The translations under genes were made by a program, and so were the position numbers. The notes beneath the pieces are model-generated. The model searched no databases, was not told the origin of the DNA, and worked only from the letters and a program-made list of their open reading frames with translations. Of a stretch of DNA of 64,000 bases, positions 59,062 through 64,000 are shown piece by piece. This DNA is from Sphingobacteriia bacterium. GTDB lineage: Bacteria; Bacteroidota; Bacteroidia; Chitinophagales; Chitinophagaceae. The stretch's first letter is position 1. Every line of letters starts with the position of its first letter. The stretch covers positions 1-64,000 of the forward strand of contig CANGCK010000012.1 in assembly GCA_947452295.1 (NCBI GenBank). The letters run 5' to 3'.

Positions 59062-61200
59062 ATGCAACGTGTAAAAAAAATTGGAGAAGGCATTTTATTA
59101 GGGGCAACCGTACTACTGTTGTTTTTATCTGTTTTTTATGATAAAATACAACTTCCTGTTGCTTTAAAAGTTGTTGGTCATATGCATCCTTTGTTGCTGC
59201 ATTTTCCAATTGTGTTGCTGCTTATTGCATTTGTTATCGTTTGGATTCCCGGCAACTATGTAAGTGAACAGTTTTTTAAATTGGTTCTTTTCTTAGCGGC
59301 AATTACAGCAGTTTTTACTGCATTAATGGGGATCTTTCTATCACTCGAAACGGTTGCTGAAGGATCTACGCTTACTTGGCATAAATGGGGTGGGATATTA
59401 TTGGCATTGGTTGGTTTTGTTTTTTACCATGGTTATGAATGGCTGGCCGAACATAATGTGCGTTTCAAATCTTTTACAATCTTTGGTGCTATCTTGTTAA
59501 TTGTCACCAGCGATTTTGGTGGTAATCTAACTCATGGCGAAAATTTTGTTTTTGCCCCTCTAAAAAGCAACATTAAAAAACAAGTTCGTTTTGAAGACGC
59601 CATTGTTTTTAATGATATAGTAAAACCTATTTTCGAGTCAAAGTGCATCAGCTGTCATGGCCCTAATAGTCAAAAAGGTGGATTAAATCTAGTTGATTCA
59701 TTAAGTATAGTTAAAGGCGGTAAGTCAGGCCATCTTTATGTTTCAGGCGATCCTGTTAACAGTCTTTTACTAAAAAGATTTCATTTGCCTACAGACGATA
59801 AAAAGCACATGCCTCCAATTAGTAAGCCTCAATTGAGTAATGATGAAATTGCATTGTTAACAGCATGGATAAAAAATGGTGCTAAATATGCTGTAAAAGT
59901 TGCCGATTTGCCAGCTAAAGACTCATTGAGAATATTAGCTGCAAAATATTTAAGCACATCCATCGCAATAGAAAATATTCAATACGATTTTTCTGCTGCA
60001 AGCGAAAGCACCATTAAATCTTTGAATAATAATTATCGGGTATTGGAACAGCAAGGCATCGGATCTCCTGCAATTGCCGTTTTGTTTTATGGTAGAAGTA
60101 AATATGAGCCGAAGTCTCTATCAGAATTGAGCAAAATAAATGAACAAATTGTTTCATTAAGTCTCTCTCATATGCCTGTTAAAGACAACGAAATAAGTAC
60201 CATCAACGATTTCGACAATCTCGAGAAACTCAATTTAAACTATACAGATATTACTAATGATGGCATTTCAGAACTAAAAAATCTTGAAAAGATCAAAGAA
60301 ATTTCCTTGTCGGGTACTGCCATTACCATCAATGCAGTTCAACATCTTGCTACTTTCCCGTCTTTACAAAAAATAATTTTGTGGGACACTAAAATAGATA
60401 CTAATCAAATAGCTTCACTTCAAAAAAAATATAAAAATATTGTTTTTCAAACTGGCTATGTTGATGATGGATCAAGCTCAATCGAGTTAAGTCCACCTAT
60501 CCTAGAATCGCCCGATGGTATTTTTGATGAGGAGCTGATGATTAAAATGAAGCATCCTTTAAAAGGAGCTGTATTGCGTTATTCATTAAATGGTACTCCT
60601 CCAGATAGTTTAACAGGATTGATTTATACAGCTCCATTTGCAATAAAGAGTAATGCTAAATTAATTGCAAGGGCATTTAAAAAAGGATGGATAGGTAGCA
60701 TGCCTATTAAAGCAGCCTATATTAGAAGAGGATTTAAAGCAGATGAAGTAGAATTACTCTCTCCGCCTGACGCTAAATATACAGGATCCGGTAATTTATT
60801 AATTGATGCTGATTTAGGGGACATTAATTTTGGAGGAGGTAAATGGTTGGGGTACATGAATAATCCTGCAATTGTTCGTTTTAACTTTAAGAAAGAGGTG
60901 ATTTTGAGCAATGCCATGATCAATGTATTAAAGTTAACTGGCTCTTATATTTTCCCTCCAGTATTGTTAGAAGTTTGGGGCGGTTCCGATAAAAATAAAC
61001 TCAAATTATTAGGTAAAATTACCCCCCCAACCCCTTTAAAAAATGAGGCAGGAACTATTGAACCTTTACAGGTTGATTTTCCTGCAACTTCAGTTCGTAC
61101 AATTAAAATAGTTGCAAAACCAATTGCCGTTTTGCCTAAATGGCATGAGGGTAAAGGACAAAAAGGATGGGCTTTTTTAAGTGAAGTACTATTTAATTAA
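59062..61200 (+). CDS. membrane-anchored cytochrome/LRR/lectin-like fusion protein
   Basis: A 712-residue protein. Four N-terminal membrane helices (residues ~10-165) with PLLLHFPIVLLLIAFVIVWIP (DUF2231-like). Then a planctomycete-type cytochrome motif C195-I-S-C198-H199 in CHGPNSQKGGLNLVD. Leucine-rich-like repeats follow (about 355-450: IVSLSLSHMPVKDNEISTIN, LEKLNLNYTDITNDGISELKN). Next a chitobiase C-terminal-like beta domain (LRYSLNGTPPDSLTGLIYTAPFAIKSNAKLIARAFKKG) and a final F5/8-like sugar-binding module ending GWAFLSEVLFN. The N-to-C order links respiration-type haem with a glycan-binding end. The end closely resembles that of the next gene product. Confidence 0.85.
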   Translation: MQRVKKIGEGILLGATVLLLFLSVFYDKIQLPVALKVVGHMHPLLLHFPIVLLLIAFVIVWIPGNYVSEQFFKLVLFLAAITAVFTALMGIFLSLETVAEGSTLTWHKWGGILLALVGFVFYHGYEWLAEHNVRFKSFTIFGAILLIVTSDFGGNLTHGENFVFAPLKSNIKKQVRFEDAIVFNDIVKPIFESKCISCHGPNSQKGGLNLVDSLSIVKGGKSGHLYVSGDPVNSLLLKRFHLPTDDKKHMPPISKPQLSNDEIALLTAWIKNGAKYAVKVADLPAKDSLRILAAKYLSTSIAIENIQYDFSAASESTIKSLNNNYRVLEQQGIGSPAIAVLFYGRSKYEPKSLSELSKINEQIVSLSLSHMPVKDNEISTINDFDNLEKLNLNYTDITNDGISELKNLEKIKEISLSGTAITINAVQHLATFPSLQKIILWDTKIDTNQIASLQKKYKNIVFQTGYVDDGSSSIELSPPILESPDGIFDEELMIKMKHPLKGAVLRYSLNGTPPDSLTGLIYTAPFAIKSNAKLIARAFKKGWIGSMPIKAAYIRRGFKADEVELLSPPDAKYTGSGNLLIDADLGDINFGGGKWLGYMNNPAIVRFNFKKEVILSNAMINVLKLTGSYIFPPVLLEVWGGSDKNKLKLLGKITPPTPLKNEAGTIEPLQVDFPATSVRTIKIVAKPIAVLPKWHEGKGQKGWAFLSEVLFN

Positions 61201-61335
61201 TTAGTAGAACCATCTTATAGGAGTCTTCAAAATTAAAATAGTTATACATCAATTGAGTTATGTATAGATGAGCAAATCAATTGAATGTAGCTAGTAGAAT
61301 AATAGGAGAATTTTAAATTCAATACAAAGAAACAA

Positions 61336-63636
61336 ATGAAAAAAATATCAATTGCTTTATGGTTGTTATTGCCAACATGGTTAATAGCCCAAAATCATAT
61401 CAACATCATACCTCAACCAGTTGCTGTTTTCCCAATAACAGGAAGTTTTATTATTGATGAAAATGCAAGTTTACAATTCAATGAGCAACAAAAAGAAGTT
61501 AAAGCTGTTGCCGACTTTTTCTCCTCAACAGTTAAAAAATTATCCGGTATTCAACTTGCTAAAAATGCAGGGAAAGCTAAAAGAATATTTATTCAATTAC
61601 AATCTTTGTCCGAAGTTGGCAAAGAAGGATATCAGCTAACAATTAATCCTACTTCATTAATGCTTGCCGCCAATAGTAAAGCTGGGTTGCTTTATGGTGT
61701 GCAATCTGTTTTACAATTATTGCCAGCTGTCAGAACCAATGAAGTACTCGAAATCCCCTGCATGCAGGTTACAGATTATCCTCGATTTAAATGGAGAGGA
61801 ATGCATTTAGATGTGAGCCGTCATTTCTTTGGGCCAGATGTTATCAAAGCATATATCGATCTAATGGCTACTTATAAAATGAATGTGTTTCATTGGCATT
61901 TAGTAGATGATGGTGGATGGAGAATTGAAATTAAAAAGTATCCATTACTTACTAAAGTTGGCGCTTGGAGAGTAGACAAAAACAATTTACCTTGGGGGCA
62001 ACGTCCGCAAGCTAAAGCAGGTGAACAAGCTACTTATGGCGGTTATTACACACAGGAACAGATCAAAGAAATCATTGCTTACGCCGCTGAAAAAAATATA
62101 ACCATCGTCCCAGAAATAGAAATGCCAGGACATGTAGCTTCTGCTATTGCTGCCTATCCTGAATTAAGTTGTAGCCAAATACCACAATTGCCCTTAACCG
62201 GTGGCAATTACAACAATATTTCTTCAAACTATTGTGCAGGTAATGACAATGTTTACCAATTCCTACAAAATGTATTGACTGAAGTAATTGATTTGTTTCC
62301 ATCTGCTTATATTCACATAGGTGGAGATGAAGTAGATAAAGGACCATGGAAAAAATGTGCTCGTTGCCAGGCGAAAATAAAAGCCAATGGTTTAAAAAAT
62401 GAAGAAGAATTGCAAAGCTATTTTATCAAACAAATTGAAAAAATGGTGATTGCTAAAAAAAGAAAAATTATAGGTTGGGATGAAATTTTAGAAGGTGGTC
62501 TTGCTCCAGATGCAGCGGTAATGAGTTGGCGTGGTGAAGCCGGTGGCGTAGAAGCTGCTAAAATGCACCACGAAGTAATTATGTCTCCAGGAAATCCTTG
62601 TTATTTCGACAATTACCAAGCTGGCCCCGAAGGTGAGCCTTTAGCTATTGGTGGAATGAATACCCTAAAGTCTGTATACGATTACGAACCTATTCCTAAA
62701 GAACTCAATAGCTCCGAAGCTAAATATGTGTTAGGTGCGCAGGGTAATGTATGGACTGAATATATATCAACTGCTGCTCACCTTGAATACATGATTTTAC
62801 CTAGAATGTTGGCATTGTCAGAAGTGTTGTGGAGCCCTAAGTCTACATTAAATTGGAATAATTTTAATAATAAACTAAAAAATCATACCAAAGGTTTTGA
62901 TCAAAAAGGCATTCATTATAGTAAAGGTAATTTTAGGGTAAACATCAATACAATTTCTGAACAAGGAAATTTAAAAGTAAATATGTTTACAGAAGCTGAT
63001 AATGCAAAAATTTATTACAGTATAGATGGTAGTACGCCCGATATTGGCAGTTTATTGTACACGCAACCTTTTTATATTAATAGTTCTCAAATCATCAAGG
63101 CAGTTACAGTAGTAGATGGTTTGGTAATGAGTACTAAGCCTTCCGAGCAAATTTTTGCCATACATAAAGGTGTAGCCAAAAATGTAAATTATTTAACGCC
63201 TTATAGTACATATTATCCTGCAAATGGCAATAATACTTTAACCGACGGCATCAGAGGCACGCTAGATCATGGAAAAAATTGGCATGGGTTTAACGGTGCC
63301 GACTTAACTGCAACCATTGATCTCGGAACGGTTCAGCAGGTTAGTTCGATTAGTTTAGGTTGTATTCAAAATTATCGCTCTTGGATTTTTCTTCCCAAGT
63401 TGGTTCAGTTCGAAGTGTCATTAGACGGAATAAAGTATGTTCAAGTTGGTAACGATATCAACAACTTGTCAAATACTGAACAATCGGTATTTATAAAAAA
63501 TTTCAAAACCAATTTTACAGAACAAGCAGTACGTTTTATTAGAGTAACTGCTAAAGATGCCGGCAATTGTCCAAAAGGTCATCCTGGTGAAGGAAAACCG
63601 GGGTGGATGTTTGCAGATGAAATCGTCATTCAATAA
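61336..63636 (+). CDS. GH20 beta-N-acetylhexosaminidase
   Basis: A 766-residue protein with signal peptide 1-19 (ALWLLLPTWLIAQ). GH20b domain: IIPQPVAVFPITGSFIIDENA. The catalytic barrel starts FKWRGMHLDVSRHFFGPDVIKAYIDLMATYKMNVFHWHLVDDGGWRIE, with the Asp-Glu pair in HIGGDEVDKGPW (D331-E332). It ends with GNVWTEYISTAAHLEYMILPR. C-terminal extras are a chitobiase-C-like domain (KIYYSIDGSTPDIGSLLYTQPF) and an F5/8 C carbohydrate-binding module ending PGWMFADEIVIQ. It removes terminal GlcNAc/GalNAc. Sialidase and fucosidase neighbours suggest animal-type or algal glycoprotein glycans. Confidence 0.95.
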   Translation: MKKISIALWLLLPTWLIAQNHINIIPQPVAVFPITGSFIIDENASLQFNEQQKEVKAVADFFSSTVKKLSGIQLAKNAGKAKRIFIQLQSLSEVGKEGYQLTINPTSLMLAANSKAGLLYGVQSVLQLLPAVRTNEVLEIPCMQVTDYPRFKWRGMHLDVSRHFFGPDVIKAYIDLMATYKMNVFHWHLVDDGGWRIEIKKYPLLTKVGAWRVDKNNLPWGQRPQAKAGEQATYGGYYTQEQIKEIIAYAAEKNITIVPEIEMPGHVASAIAAYPELSCSQIPQLPLTGGNYNNISSNYCAGNDNVYQFLQNVLTEVIDLFPSAYIHIGGDEVDKGPWKKCARCQAKIKANGLKNEEELQSYFIKQIEKMVIAKKRKIIGWDEILEGGLAPDAAVMSWRGEAGGVEAAKMHHEVIMSPGNPCYFDNYQAGPEGEPLAIGGMNTLKSVYDYEPIPKELNSSEAKYVLGAQGNVWTEYISTAAHLEYMILPRMLALSEVLWSPKSTLNWNNFNNKLKNHTKGFDQKGIHYSKGNFRVNINTISEQGNLKVNMFTEADNAKIYYSIDGSTPDIGSLLYTQPFYINSSQIIKAVTVVDGLVMSTKPSEQIFAIHKGVAKNVNYLTPYSTYYPANGNNTLTDGIRGTLDHGKNWHGFNGADLTATIDLGTVQQVSSISLGCIQNYRSWIFLPKLVQFEVSLDGIKYVQVGNDINNLSNTEQSVFIKNFKTNFTEQAVRFIRVTAKDAGNCPKGHPGEGKPGWMFADEIVIQ

Positions 63637-63666
63637 TTAAAATTTAAAACGAACAATCAATTCTAT

Positions 63667-64000
63667 ATGAGAAAATTCTTGTTGCATCTTTTTATTTTGG
63701 CATTTATCAATGTAAACGCTCAAAATTATCAACCCAATTGGCAAAGTTTAGACACCCGACAAGTGCCTCAATGGTTTACAAATGCAAAATTTGGCATATT
63801 TATTCATTGGGGTGTATATGCTGTGCCGGGCTATTCTAGTAAAGGAAATTATTCCGAATGGTATCAAAATGGATTAATGAATAAAGATTCTGCTCGTATT
63901 AAATACCACCAGCAAAAATTTGGTAATAAAACCTATTATGATTTAGCGGATGATTTTAAGGCAGAATTATTTAATCCCGATGACTGGGCGCAATTGTTCG
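63667..64000 (+). CDS. alpha-L-fucosidase (GH29), N-terminal part
   Basis: Opens at ATG 63667, 30 bases after the hexosaminidase gene, and runs off the window after 111 codons. Signal peptide FLLHLFILAFINVNAQ (residues 4-19). VPQWFTNAKFGIFIHWGVYAVPGYSSKGNYSEWYQN is the characteristic start of GH29 catalytic domains (KFGIFxHWG), and TYYDLADDFKAELFNPDDWAQLF continues the fit. The nucleophile region is outside the window. Confidence 0.92.
   Translation, partial: MRKFLLHLFILAFINVNAQNYQPNWQSLDTRQVPQWFTNAKFGIFIHWGVYAVPGYSSKGNYSEWYQNGLMNKDSARIKYHQQKFGNKTYYDLADDFKAELFNPDDWAQLF

Overview
The window is AT-rich DNA from a member of the Bacteroidota. The signs are: a surface-protein tail with the ALDVNSTTQGF type motif, a BlaI/BlaR1-type pair whose M56 protein ends in a TonB-plug-like tail, a GH32 enzyme with the extra N-terminal domain usual in this phylum, a fused MoaC-MoaB protein, many exported enzymes with short signal peptides or lipoboxes, and few recognisable Shine-Dalgarno sequences. 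A Chitinophagales-like relative is my guess from gene content; I could not test it. No rRNA, intact tRNA, CRISPR array, integrase or transposase was seen.

Layout. 1-4 kb: the end of a large surface protein, an exported methyltransferase, a DUF3817 membrane protein and a sugar-dehydrogenase lipoprotein. 4.2-9.05 kb: an accessory patch punctuated by three degenerate copies of a tRNA-Met-like 3' half, each followed by a terminator hairpin. Between them lie a hypothetical protein, a nucleotidyltransferase antitoxin with only a stub of its HEPN partner, an SPFH/ribbon-helix-helix pair behind a perfect 31-bp palindrome, and an M13 peptidase. 9-15 kb: a bicarbonate/carbamoyl-themed cluster (SbtA-like transporter, dihydroorotase, DUF6671 protein, divergent LysR regulator) containing two decayed genes, one with a Sua5/YrdC signature. 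15-18 kb: an SGNH lipoprotein and the BlaI-BlaR1 pair. 18-22 kb: a tight DUF3556 / FAD oxidoreductase / SDR operon. 22-26 kb: GH32 fructan hydrolase and a GMC oxidoreductase.

26-37 kb is a long + strand operon. It starts with a periplasmic molybdenum hydroxylase (2Fe-2S subunit, Tat-exported Mo subunit, cytochrome c) and continues with XdhC, a MobA-like nucleotidyltransferase, MoaA, MoeA, a TauE-type exporter, MoaD, MoeB-rhodanese, MoaE and MoaC-MoaB. One transcript may therefore carry both an enzyme and nearly all the machinery for its cofactor. 37-45.6 kb holds exported oxidoreductase, hydrolase, transporter and PLP-enzyme genes and a two-domain esterase.

45.66-52.58 kb (- strand) is the most interesting region. 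It is a Dlt-like acyl-transfer operon with a methyltransferase-adenylation fusion, an adenylation-carrier fusion, a DltD-like SGNH protein, an MBOAT acyltransferase and, five bases after it, a 45-residue membrane microprotein ending FKYGGW. That tail fits the F-x-Y-x-x-F type C-terminus of DltX, so I propose it as the acyl relay of an undescribed envelope-acylation system.

52.8-64 kb is a glycan-degradation region: sialidase, a Planctomycete-style DUF1553/DUF1501 pair, a beta-propeller protein, a membrane-anchored cytochrome/lectin-like protein, beta-hexosaminidase and the start of an alpha-L-fucosidase.
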